Below are positions 50,709 through 61,890 of a stretch of DNA of 64,000 bases, piece by piece. The notes under the pieces were generated by a model that was given only the letters and a program-made list of their open reading frames with translations, did no database searches and was not told where the DNA came from. Location of the stretch: the NCBI GenBank assembly GCA_037176845.1, contig JAYKXP010000006.1, forward strand, positions 744,001 to 808,000. Reading direction: 5' to 3'. Position 1 is the first letter of the stretch. Each line of letters begins with the position of its first letter. Both the position numbers and the translations under genes were made by a program. The DNA is from Paramarasmius palmivorus (taxonomy: Eukaryota; Basidiomycota; Agaricomycetes; Agaricales; Marasmiaceae).

Positions 50709-52497
50709 TTATGCCATCAAAGCTTCTTCCCAAGGTCCTTTCGGGGATTCACATTTGACATGCGGAACGTACATCCGCAGCCATTGCACCATTTCCCTAC
50801 TTATTTCGCTGCACCTAGAGACGTCTACGGAACGTATCCGCTGGACGGGCTGTCCGCGTAGAACTGCATGAGAGCTAGACTTTACAATAGGTCGTTGATA
50901 ACGAGCAGCAGCTGAGGCAGATGCGGACGCGTTTCCGGAACGAAAGGGTTCGAGGTTATGATGGCTGGGATAGGAATGAGCTGGTAGACGCGATTCCACG
51001 AGACCTCGGAGTGGATCCCATTCGATGTTCGTGCAGCCATCAAGAACCAAGATTTCTAGTCTAGGGCAAACCCAGGGCTGAGGTGACGCAAGAGCCTATT
51101 GAATTCATTAGAACACAGTTCGAAGGAAAAAACTCGGTGACGTACCCTCAATGTGATTGGTGAGGCATCCTCTGTGTCTACCAACTCCAGACTCTTTAGA
51201 GAAGGAACCCTTCGCAATAACCGCACAAGTTGGTTCTCGCTGAACACGCCCGATTCTATCCGAAGGTGTTTGAGTGGGAGACGTGTCAATGCCTGCTCGT
51301 ACAGAAGCTGTAGGATATGCGTAACGTTCCCCAACCAACATATCTCCAACGATTCCAAATTCGGAAGAGCCAATTGGCTCATGATTTGACGCGTGAAAAC
51401 AAGTCCTGAACTGTGAAACGAAACCTTGGAAAGTCGAGGAAGTCGAATGATTTTGGTAATTGCGGGAGGATCAAAATCCTCAGAAGCCCTTGGTCTCGAT
51501 ATAGGATAACACGGGTCCGAATCAACATCTGACATATTTCGAAGTACAAGCTCCTCCAAGTCAGGACACTGTCGGAGAATCCCGAGAAGTGTGGAAGAAG
51601 ACGGGGCGAACCCGTTCAAATATCCGCCGAGCTTCAGAACTCGAAGTCGTGAAACGAGGCGCAGGTCCCATCCAAAGTTGAAGGAAGTCAAGGAACATGA
51701 GCGAAGACGGGGAGTGCGGCCTTTGAATAGGGGAAGGAGAGTATTCGAGTAGTGGACCTCCTGGATCGGAAGATGGACCTGAATGGTCAATGACTCGAGC
51801 AACGGTGCTTCTTCCTGACACTGAGAAAGGGCAGCATGCGCCTGGGGACGATTCTGTACACAAAGACTGAATGATCTCGTACGCCATAGGGCGGGGCGAA
51901 TGAGATCCATCGCGTGAACGACTTGCTCGGTAACGGTAGTTTTGTTTGTATATTCCATGCGGGGTCCGAAGTTGATTGATATGTCCAAGGGACAAGATTT
52001 GGATCGCGCGAGTTTACGTCGTGCTCTTTCGATGGAATCATGAGGGCTGACGGAAATTTTCGAGAATAAGACTGGCGTGTCCAGCACCACATCAGCCCAA
52101 TATCGACTGGATCATTGTCAGCGGCGTAAAGGAGAAGAAGAAGGAGGCGGCCAACTTACCAGACCAACATCAACGTTCCTACCATCACTGGATTATCATC
52201 CCCCATACCAAACACGCTGATCACAAATATCGACCCCAATAGTTCACTAGGCAGTCGGAGGACAGGTGACTGCAAACGAACTGCTTGTTCCAGGTGTGAT
52301 TCTAAAACATGCTTCTCGCTCATCAACGTCGCCATCTTGGTGTCTAAGTGATGGATCGCTTCCCGTAACCTCGTAATAGAGACATTTGCAGCGCGACGGG
52401 AGTCATGTAGTGACGATAAAGAGCGTGTGGTATGTGATCGCCGTGAGTATTGCGGGCTATGAGTGAAGGCGGGGTTGGGGGACTGGTACGAGTGCAT
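50709..52497 (-). CDS. F-box/LRR-type protein
   Basis: This belongs to the large agaricomycete family of F-box-like proteins, presumed substrate adaptors of SCF ubiquitin ligases. Three exons start at MHSYQSPNPAFTH (52497). A coiled-coil segment (ITRLREAIHHLDTKMATLMSEKHVLESHL) precedes the F-box-like core RLPSELLGSIFVISVFG, which is split from YWADVVLDTPVLFSKI by an intron. Leucine-rich repeats follow (LLESLTIQVHLP, RLRVLKLGGYLNG, DLEELVLRNMSD, SLKSLELVDTED). The end, CPRLEILVLDGCTNIEWDPLRGLVESRL, is repeated in style in the TPR/F-box gene at 61891-63566. The substrate is unknown. Such genes are highly expanded and fast-evolving in mushrooms. Confidence 0.82.
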
Positions 52498-53082
52498 TGT
52501 CTCGCCGAAGGGGGGGACGCAAAGACTCGGGGAATGCGCCCAGCATACTCTTGTTATATAGCAAAAAAGAGCGGGACACGATGCTAGCTCGATTTAGAAT
52601 TGGACCGACCTCGAGGACGACCTTTGTCGAAGGGTGAGGTCCGACAGAAATGGAAAGGGCATGTTATTGGATATGGCACGCCAAAGATAAAGTTGACTGG
52701 CTTGCGATCCGTATATGCACGAGGCTAAAACCCATGTCTTTAGTCGGAGTATACCAGCCTGAATTACCAGACGGACCCTGCATCGTGTCCGAGATGTTGA
52801 CGGTACATCCCACGAGGAGAAAAACGAGGCAAAGTTCACGTTTGTTTTCATCTTACTTAACTCAGTTCCTCCCCGTTTCCTTGGGCCGTATGAACCATAT
52901 TGCTCGGCTAACTAAACAATACACGATAAGACCTCGTCATGTCCGGCCAGTGCCTCAGCGCCACTTCCTGTTTTTTCATTTCCTTTTGGCCTTAGCAGAA
53001 CGCGTTTCCTTTCCACGTTTTGAGCGTCTCGGCTTCGTCGCCCTTACTGAGGCTTAGTCCCTCTGGGTGCTCTTCCAGGTCC
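52498..53082. other. intergenic, no gene supported
   Basis: About 585 bp lie between the F-box start and the PQ-loop stop, both on the minus strand. A + strand open frame of 135 codons (52650-53057) has no recognisable features and is more likely chance, since the region must carry the F-box gene promoter. Confidence 0.45.
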
Positions 53083-54324
53083 TCATTCTGGCCGCGGCGC
53101 ATGCTCACTATCCTCTAGCGGATGCGTCCGGTAATAGAAAATTTGCAACAGGACCTAGACGGAATGCATCAGAAAGGCGGGGAAATTCCACGGATCTGCC
53201 AAGGGTGAGCAAACGATGTACTCACGATGGCATCGAGGAATACCGTCAGTGCGCTTCCTACATCACATCATGTCCGGTTGTTGTTACAATGAATGAAAAA
53301 CGTCGGCAAAGCCCTGGGTCTCCGAACTCTCAATGAAAACATACCTGCCAGCCAACTCGCGTTCGTTATCAGATATGACTTTTCCATGCTCTTTGCGCAT
53401 ATGGACAAAGCGTATGTGATGTTACCAAACATGGCAAAGAAGAAGAGCGCAGGAGTCAAGCCTTCGCATCTTGTTTGAGAGTTTTTGGCTAGAACACGAA
53501 AAGTTAGTATCTGCACCATAGATATGACGTTTATATACTCAACTGATCTGTGGAATTCTTGCACCCAGCTGTTCCCGTGATAAGCACTCGTATCAGACAT
53601 GATTCCGCTACTTACGAAAAGGACAGCACTCGTCCAACCCAAGATCTGAATGGCCCATGTGAGCGACTTGCTTCGATCCCTAGGAGGTTCTGGCGGGCGC
53701 TGATGCATAGAGCTGCTAATCCACCAAGCAATGACACCGACGGCGAAAACGAAGACCAAACAACCCATGTATCGAAGAAGTATTTTGGTCCCAGACTCTG
53801 TATTTTGAGATCCACGGTTTTCAGATAGAAGCGGGGCACGTTCTTCTTGTTCCCGCTCTTGGGAGTAAGCTTTCGAACCTTTCCAGCGATAGTAATATAT
53901 TTGCAACAACAGAAGCAAGTCGCAAAGGGAATACTTAAAAGAAGAACATATTTCATCTATCTTTCTGGAGACTTTTAGATCAGGTGGACTCACATAAAGT
54001 GCAAGTATTATCACTGTCGGCAGCAGATGTGCAAGTACTGCGCCTGAAAGGTTGCAGAGATCGCCTACGAGCCAGATCAATACAAAAGCAACACTGAGGC
54101 CTTCTCCTGATTGCAACACATAGTTTTCATAGAGCTGAGGGGAGTAGACCACGACCCTAAGCGAGATATAAATTTTCAGGGCCTTCGGGTAGAAAAATGA
54201 CTGAACGCACCAGCACGCGATAGAGACCCACCCCAGCTATCAGCTATGAATTCAATATAACTCTTCAAATTGAAACGTATAGCATCCGTACAATGTTGCT
54301 CAACGTGTCGTTCAAGGTCGACAT
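53083..54324 (-). CDS. PQ-loop (SLC66/Ypq-type) vacuolar amino acid transporter
   Basis: This is a seven-helix PQ-loop protein similar to yeast Ypq1-3, which export basic amino acids from the vacuole (lysosomal PQLC2 in animals). The first exon is MSTLNDTLSNI (ATG at 54324). A small second exon completes LGWVSIACWVVVYSPQLYENY, the first PQ motif (SPQLYEN). GLSVAFVLIWLVGDLCNLSGA follows, then the second PQ-loop region with ISMVQILTFRV. The last exons give GSALTVFLDAIVLLQIFYYR and the stop at 53083. I chose the final acceptor near 53,155 because an earlier one gives a stop right away and loses the last helix. The two PQ motifs differ in strength; the second appears as VQI, not PQI. The gene is divergent from prohibitin with only 168 bp between the starts. 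Confidence 0.85.
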
Positions 54325-54492
54325 GGCGGAGTGGTTTGAAGGAAGGTCGCGGTAAAAAATGTAAGAAGCCGGAATGAGTGCGTCACGCCGCTCGTCACTC
54401 GGCGCGTCCTCTTCTGTCTCTCTCAAGTTTCTCCCCACCTGCTCTTGGCTCAGCCTGATTTTTTGAGGACCTTTCAGCCCATTTTCTTCAAA
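54325..54492. promoter_or_regulatory. bidirectional promoter, PQ-loop/prohibitin
   Basis: A 168-bp gap separates two divergent start codons, so both promoters and leaders are compact. No TATA box is evident. The short spacing suggests a shared, nucleosome-free promoter. Confidence 0.6.
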
Positions 54493-55819
54493 ATGGATCA
54501 AGAGACAATGCGTAGGCTGGCTATGCAGCTTCGGAATGCTGGTGGCCCCAACCCAGGAAGAAGTTTCTTCGCCGGAAGTGGACTCTTAATTGCTCTTGTT
54601 GCGGGAGGCGTTGCTCTCAATGCTAGTTTATTCAATGGTGAGCATCTGACTCTGTGGGCTAGAATATGAATTACTCATTGAGGCCTCCCAGTTGATGGTG
54701 GTCATCGTGCCATTAAATACACACGGTAGACTTTATCAGCCTCTAGGTTCTCTTGTGGTGGTTTCATTACTCCTTCCAGGTTACATGGTGTGAAGAATGA
54801 CGTTTATTCAGAAGGAACACATCTTCTCGTATGTCCCAATACTCTGCCATGGAATTTTCATTGCTAATCACGTATCTCGTAGGTGCCATGGTTTGAGAAG
54901 GCTATAACGTTCGACATTCGTGCGAAGCCCAGGAATATTGCTAGTCTAACGGGAACTAAAGGCACGATATCCCCTGCAACAAGTGGCGACTATTGCTCAC
55001 CTTCAGAACAGACTTACAGATGGTGAACATTACATGCCGTGTTTTGTCACGACCTTCTATAAATGCCCTGCCGACCATATACCGCGAACTTGGTCAAGAT
55101 TATGACGAGAGGGTCCTTCCATCTATTGTTAATGAAGTGCTGAAGAGTGTAGTGGCGCAATTTAATGCGAGCCAGTTAATCACACAGCGTGAACATGTAA
55201 GTTACCTTAAAGCGTTTCACTTATACCCGGTCTAACGCGCCCATAATTAGGTCTCGCGGCTAGTGCGAGCCAACTTGACTGAGAGAGCATTGAAGTTCAA
55301 CCTGGTTCTCGATGACGTCTCTATCACACATGTGGCTTTCTCTCCAGAATTCACACATGCTGTTGAGGCCAAGCAGGTGAGGAAGGCATTCATTCATTCC
55401 TCGGGGTAACGATTGTAAACATGCTACAGGTCGCCCAACAAACGGCTCTCAGAGCTGCCTTTTTAGTCGATCAGGCAATACAAGAGAAACAGGTATGTCC
55501 GAACCATTTTCATTTTTGTATAGCTGGTCAATGTTCTTTCTCTTCTTAGTCTATTATCGTTCGGGCGCAGGGTGAGGCGAAGAGTGCGGAACTCATCGGG
55601 GAGGCAATGAGACAAAACAAAGGTTTCTTGGAGCTTCGCCGTTTGGAAGCTGCTCGGGATATCGCGAATTTGCTGTCGACATCAGGGAACCGTGTCATGC
55701 TGGACGCACAAAGCCTGCTTTTGAATGGTAAGCCTTTGGTATTCCAATGACTCTCAGGGCCTGACGATGTGCCAATAGTCACCGGACACGATGCACAGGA
55801 CATGCTTAAGAAGAAGTAG
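54493..55819 (+). CDS. phb2: prohibitin-2 (Phb2), mitochondrial inner membrane
   Basis: Prohibitin-2 forms ring complexes with Phb1 in the mitochondrial inner membrane, supporting protein quality control and cristae. [22 protein letters not shown] precedes a membrane anchor ([20 protein letters not shown]). The SPFH domain follows ([69 protein letters not shown]). A coiled coil rich in Ala and Glu ([25 protein letters not shown]) ends in MLKKK. Several short introns occur, including one right after ASLFN. About 310 residues, the usual length. The long N-terminus and the sequence at the anchor favour Phb2 over Phb1. Confidence 0.95.
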
Positions 55820-56030
55820 GGTCTGTTAAAAGTAAATACTCTGTTGAAAGTAGATTGTCAATGTGCCTCATTTAGTCCTCGTATCGTACAACTGGCAATC
55901 GTAAGCGCACAAGGAGTGACCGGCGCTTGTGTGCCTTTAGCGCAAGTTAACTTCTCCCCCCATCATCACGACTTTGACACGACTTTTTCTTCTTCCTCTC
56001 TTACTTCCGATCAACGAACAGACGTGAAGA

Positions 56031-59000
56031 ATGGTCAAGGCATTTGCCTCCAAGCGAAAAAAAGCAGCCTACACGCCTGCCGATGAGGGAGCGGGCGCAG
56101 ATTACAGCGATGACGATGGTAGTTTGTTTGATAAGAAAAGGGTTAGGTGGGATGCGGGGACCGATGAGCAGACAGAGGGCTGCATGCAACGCGAAAGCAC
56201 TGAATCTGGTGATGATGAGTCTATAGTTCCCGAGAAGATATGCTTGACGGCGTGGTGTCAAAAGTGCGTGTTCAGATCTTCATCGACACTCGTGCATCCC
56301 CGGACTAATTATTTCCGCTTTTCACATTTCAGTCGTCGCATTGGTGCAGCTTACTACGATCCAGTGAAATGTACTATATATACCCTTCCAGACACCGAAG
56401 AATCTAAACACTTCGATTTGATGAAAATGAGTTGCGTCAAACAAATGTTAAATGCCTTTGCTGTGCTGACGAATTGTTTCTTTTAGTTTTGGAACATGCC
56501 AACCCCGACATTCTCTTGACAAGCTCCAGATCCGACGACGACTTCATCGATCTCATACGCGGACATAGTGAGATTATATGCGTGTGGTGTGGACCATATA
56601 GTGACTACTTGCCCCTCCAAGTGGAGGCTTCTGGCGGACTTTTTCAGATAAGACCTCACAAAGATTTCTCTTCTAATAAGGGACGTGATAGGCTCCTCTC
56701 CCTCCGGCTACTCTCGGATCTCTCTGTGGACGAATCACTCCGAGATCCTTCCCCGGACATGGACGCAAGTACCTCGGAACCAGCGCCCAGGAATGCTTAT
56801 GATTTCATGCGAAGAAGGAGAGCTGTACAGGACCCTGTTGTAAAAAGATGGAATGCATCTATTCGACTCGCGAATTCCGTGTCCGTGGAGTCTTCACCTT
56901 TCTGTGTGAGTGGCGTTTACGTGCTTACCTCGAGTATGTCTAATTCCAGGAAAGATGGCTTCTGTTGGAGCGCTGCTAGACCACCTGTTACGAGAACGTG
57001 CAATGAATGATCTAGAAGACGAAGGCATTCAAGGCCTGGAAGTTCGTGCCATCGAAGCACTTAGCTTGTGCGTCTTGTCTTCTGATATTATTAGAGTAAT
57101 GCCGACATCTATTACAGGTCCGAAGTCATGCAAATCAACACCGATGCACTATTGTAAGTGTTCAGAACGGATTCTCTTTGATATACTTTAATATCATTCA
57201 TAGCTCGCTACAGATATTTGAGAATGAAAGCCACGCGTCGGTACATTCTGATAAGACCAAGGAAGGATTTTCCCTTGCTGGTGAGTTGTTTTTCCTCACT
57301 AATTAATGTGGAATCTGACGCCTTTTCAGGGGTCTTGAACATCACAAACACCGCTCTGGGTCGCTCTCTTATGCGGATGTGGCTATTACGACCATCTCTG
57401 TCTTTGGCGGTGATAAATGCGCGGCATGACGCAGTAGAATGCTTTCTTAGGCCAGAGAATATCAGTACCGCAAGCACGTTAAAGATCCACTTGAAAGGCA
57501 TGAAAAATCTGCCACGCATGCTCGGCGTGTTAAGAACTGGGAAAGCCAAACTTGCAGAATGGCAGGGATTAGTCAAGGCAGGGACCCAGTCCGATAACTG
57601 TTATGACCACCACTCATATCTTCCGTAGTTTACCCTCAGTAGTGCGATGCTCCGAGAATCGCTCACCGAGCTACATGAAGCGGGCGGCGTTGACGTCGTG
57701 CGAAAGGTGAGATGTCCATAGCGCCACACGACTGCGTTTCTGATACGTGTACATGTTGTAGCTCATCACGGCTTTGGACATTGCTAGTTTCAGGGACATC
57801 GGAACCAGGATTAACGAGATAGTAAGAACACTGCCGGTGGCACGGGACCTCAGTATCATTGACACCATGACCTACCCTTCAGATTGATTGGGAGGAGTCC
57901 AGTGAGGCTCAAAGGGTTTGCGTGAGACCCCATATCGATGAAGAACTGGATAACAGGAAGCATGTGTACCATGGAATTGATACGGTCCTGGTGAGCTTAG
58001 CCGCGGCGCCGATTTAAAGTTTCCATTCTGACAGCTACCGGCTCAGTCTAAGGTCGCCGAACAGATATCTCAAACCGTACCACCAGACTATGCCACTTCG
58101 CTGAACGTCGTTTACTTCCCTCAATTAGGTTTTAAAACCACGTTCAACCCTGAAGCACAAATGCTCACGCGCGCATTGGTCTCTACCCAGGGTTTCTCAT
58201 ATGCGTTCCAATGCAGAAGGAGATGGAGACGGACGCGGGAATCAAGAGCATGGATGGATGGATCTTTCAGGTGACTGGTCTGCTTGCGCGCAACATTCAA
58301 CCTATTGAATGCTTTATCAGTTTTCATCAGAGTGCGTCCGCTGCACCACTAACGCCGTGCCAGGTCTTGAATAGTAGTTATCAGATCGCACGTTTATTTC
58401 AAGTCACAAGAAATGCATGGTATGGCTTTATATCAAAATCCAGTTGCTGACGTGCTGTCCCTGATATGTTCAAGATATGGATGCACATATCGGCGATCTC
58501 CATTCGCTCATAGTCGACCGAGAAATTGAGATCGTACAGGAACTCTTAGAAGAGGTCCTCGTATATGATGATAGGATATCTCATGCATGCGACGTTTGTG
58601 CAGAGCTGGACTGCCTGTTGGCCTTTGCAGATGTCTCGAGGATGTACGAGTATCGGAGGCCCGTTATGGTGGAAGAAAACGTGATTGACATTGTGCAGGG
58701 AAGGTGAAAGATCTTCCCCGGCCTTATGAAAAGCCACTGATGTATACTTTAGACATCCCCTACAGGAGATGGTAGTGGATACTTTCGTGCCCAATGATGC
58801 TCGGGTATGCGGGGGTTCTTGGCATGCGCCCCTTGACAGCGATGACAATCCAAAAAATGGGAAATGGAACAATGTTGTTGTGTGTACAGGTGCTAATGCC
58901 TGTGGGAAGGTCAGTACATCAACAATAAAGGATGTATCTTACTGAGGAATTTTAGAGCGTTTACTTGAAACAAGTTTGCGTCAGTTATATTCCACTTGAT

Positions 59001-60230
59001 TGAGCTGACACCCGTTTTCCTCATAGATTGCCATGATCGTTTTTATGGCCCAGGTATTTACCTTCCGCATCGTCCTGCCATCATCACTAAGTATAAAGCT
59101 AGATTGGATGGTGAACAGGATTTGAGTAGTACAGAACACCCACTAACTCCGCTGTCAAGTTTCGTCCCTGCAGAGTCCGCTACACTCGGTATTGTGGACA
59201 AGAGTGATGCCTTTTATCATCTTCATAAGCTTTAAGACTAACTGCCCCAATTCTTTGTACCAGTCTTTACTCGCATGTCCACCCGAGAATCGGTTTCAAA
59301 AGTGATCTTCTCTTAGGAGTCTAACGCCGCGGTGCAATCATCTCTAAACTTTTTCTAGGTTCAATCCGCATTTATGATTGACCTGAACCAAGTCTCTTTG
59401 GCGCTTCGTAACTGTACTGCTCGTTCGCTGATCCTCTTGGACGAGTTTGGAAAAGGCACACTTCCTACAGGCTCGTGGATTCTCTTCTCTTGCTCTCCAC
59501 TCCTTCCCCGACCGATAACTAGGAAAGTGCGACGGTAAAGTTGTCTGACACTTTTCTTTGAACTCTTCTAGACGGAGCCGGGCTCCTCTGTGGCGTACTC
59601 CAGCACCTCCTTGACAGGGGTCCAAACTGCCCGAAGGTCTTCGCAGCTACACACTTTCACGACATCTTCCGGGAAGCGCTATTAGATCCTCAATCAGTGC
59701 CCATCTCGTTTCTCCACATGCAAGTAATGTTCACGACGAAGGACAGCAAGCCTATTGATGTAAGCTCCGCTACCACTGGATGGGGAACACCTCAAGACGA
59801 CGGGAGCCAAGCAAGACTTGCGGTTCGGGAAGAAATCACGTTTCTGTACAAGTATGGTACTCAAACCAACTCCTTCGGTCCCGACTACTAAATCTGCTTC
59901 TCAGAGCTGCGGAAGGCTTATCACTGGAATCGCACGCCGCAAAGTGTGCTGAGATTTGCGGAGTTCCTATTCGTATCGTGCGCAGAGCCCAGCAAGTTAG
60001 GTAATTCGCCCTCGTTTATCGTTTAAAGTAGTGATGCTGAGATTTCTTCTAGCGAAATGTTATCTAATCACGAAATAAATCGATTACTCGATGAAGGTAT
60101 GACGGAGAAGGAGAAAGAGGATCTTGAAGAGGCCGAGGTCATTTGTCGTCGTTTCCTGGCTTGGGACATTCAAGGAGATGACGGGGAAGATGTCAAAAGA
60201 AAGTTAGGTGAGGTGTTGGGGAAGGAGTAG
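56031..60230 (+). CDS. msh5: meiotic MutS homologue Msh5
   Basis: Msh5 pairs with Msh4 to clamp Holliday junctions and promote meiotic crossovers. It lacks mismatch repair activity. More than 20 short introns interrupt roughly 950-1,000 codons. An acidic N-terminal extension ([20 protein letters not shown] ...) precedes [27 protein letters not shown]. The MutS connector and core follow, with [23 protein letters not shown], and then the ATPase: [13 protein letters not shown], Walker [46 protein letters not shown], Walker [12 protein letters not shown], and AATHFHDIF. The P-loop region is cut into the 18, 27 and 8-nt exons 58956-58973, 59027-59053 and 59103-59110. The QIFENESH element and the GAN version of Walker A distinguish it from Msh2/3/6. 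Confidence 0.93.
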
Positions 60231-60304
60231 TTTCTGTGGCGTCAAATTACGAAGAGGGTACAAATTACAATGCTATACAACTACAAATGTTCTACAGAAT
60301 AAGT

Positions 60305-61624
60305 CTATTCCTTGTGAATCTCTAACCCTGCTGGTGCGCCCAAAGCTAAAATGATTCTTCAATCAATGTTCATACTCAGGACTTCGGAAAACGGCCTACC
60401 TTCTTTGATTGCGCCATACATTAAGAACTGAGATGACACGAGACCGGCGGTCATGATCATCCTCGGTCCTAATCCTGCAAACAGTCCCTTGAATCCGGCT
60501 TCGCGACCTAGGGCAACTAAACGTTGCACCATTGAACCTTTGGGTCCATGCCCCTTATTTATCTGACTGAGTAAAGTGTCTGCTGGCTATATCATGGTTA
60601 GTAAGTATGTCTGACTTTTGTTGCCTCATACACTTACATGACTCAGTATCGCAGCTGCAAAACCCGCTATTATTCCGCTTCCCAGGGATATTGACAGTTT
60701 CGAGGTCTGTGACAAAGATTTACGAGTCTCTTCCGACATATTACGGAAGACTGTTTCATGGCAGAACTCGTTCACAGTAAACTGTCCAATGGCGTAAGGG
60801 ATTTGTCTGAAATCCAGTTGTCAGTTGGATGATAATGCCACTGTTTGAATGTATGCTGACTTGCAAAGGATAGGTATGAATCCGGCATAAAGTTGTGAGA
60901 AACCGCCCTCGCGTGCAAGCCGGGTGAAGCCAGAAACGAGGCCAGTTGCATAACCTCGCTCAGACACCATTCTTATTCGTGTAGCCTCCAGAGGAGTTAG
61001 GAGAATGTCTGCGAAGAATCTTCATCATACGTTGAGGGTGGGACATCATGAGAGCAGGTGAATGACGCACTCGGCAACGCTAGCAGCACCAAGGTATATC
61101 GCAGTTCGATACTTGACGGCTGTCTCTTGGTCTCCCGCGATAGACACAAATGTCTTCTTCCAATACTCGTACCCGGCAAATTTCGCGCCTCCTTGGGCCA
61201 AATAACCAACAGCGGTAGGACCGAACCCGGTGAGTAGTGCTGAGGCACCTTCCTTGGCGACGATTTGCCTCGTCCCAGACAAGATTCCGAGTCCTTTATA
61301 GGTTGGGTCGATTTGTATTCGTGTTTTCACAACGTCGATGGCTACAGCGCTCCACATTTAGTTCGGGAAAGAAGCGAAGAAGCAGGTGTAACGCACGAGT
61401 CATTCCGCCATGGCTCAGTCTACAAGAAAGACAATTGAGCATGCACTAGACTATCCAGGACAGACAATAAGAAACACACGTGCAGCATAATGCTCCTGTG
61501 GACGTAAATCAATATGCGAAGCTGAGAGTGGATATAGAAAACGAGGCCAACCTGCAAAAAAGAATGACCCATAATCTTTCTGCGTGAACTGGGGGATAGT
61601 GAAGGGTTTTTCGGACTTGGACAT
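60305..61624 (-). CDS. mitochondrial phosphate carrier (Mir1/SLC25A3 type)
   Basis: This is an inner-membrane carrier that imports phosphate with protons for ATP synthesis. The first exons give MSKSEKPFTIPQFTQKDYGS and then the first carrier repeat. Three signature motifs are visible: PIDVVKTRIQ (61,290-61,340), PLEATRIRMV (about 60,980), and HPADTLLSQI (about 60,570). AKFAGYEYWKKTF and YAIGQFTVNEF are typical of the phosphate carrier. The C-terminus ends in EIHKE. Several short introns are present. Yeast Pic2 is a close paralogue with copper transport; the sequence does not exclude that. Confidence 0.92.
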
Positions 61625-61890
61625 TGAGAGTAGTTTAGGAAATGAAGGCAAGCGTTCCCGAGGGTTGGAAGTGTCGTATTTATAGTGGAGTAGTAGTGCC
61701 TGTGCGATATCATATCGGCGTTGGAAGTCAAGATAGGTGACTGACTTTGACGTCACTCGCTCACACTTTCATCCAGGGTACCCGTTACTGACCGCAATTT
61801 TATGTACTGCACGCCATATAAATGAATCTAAGAATACACAAGGATCCCGATAATGATACCAGAATAATAGTGACAGTAAATATATACCAT

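Noticed and set aside
52650..53057. + strand frame of 135 codons
   Set aside because: No domain, no splice logic, and it lies where the F-box gene promoter and the PQ-loop 3' UTR must be.
54316..54340. GTCGACATGGCGGAGTGGTTT resembles the 5' half of a tRNA-Ser
   Set aside because: The following bases cannot form anticodon and T arms, and the segment is the start codon region of the PQ-loop gene on the other strand.
55907..55934. Imperfect inverted repeat GCACAAG / CTTGTGTGC upstream of msh5
   Set aside because: One arm has an insertion, so the match is within what chance gives in 200 bp.
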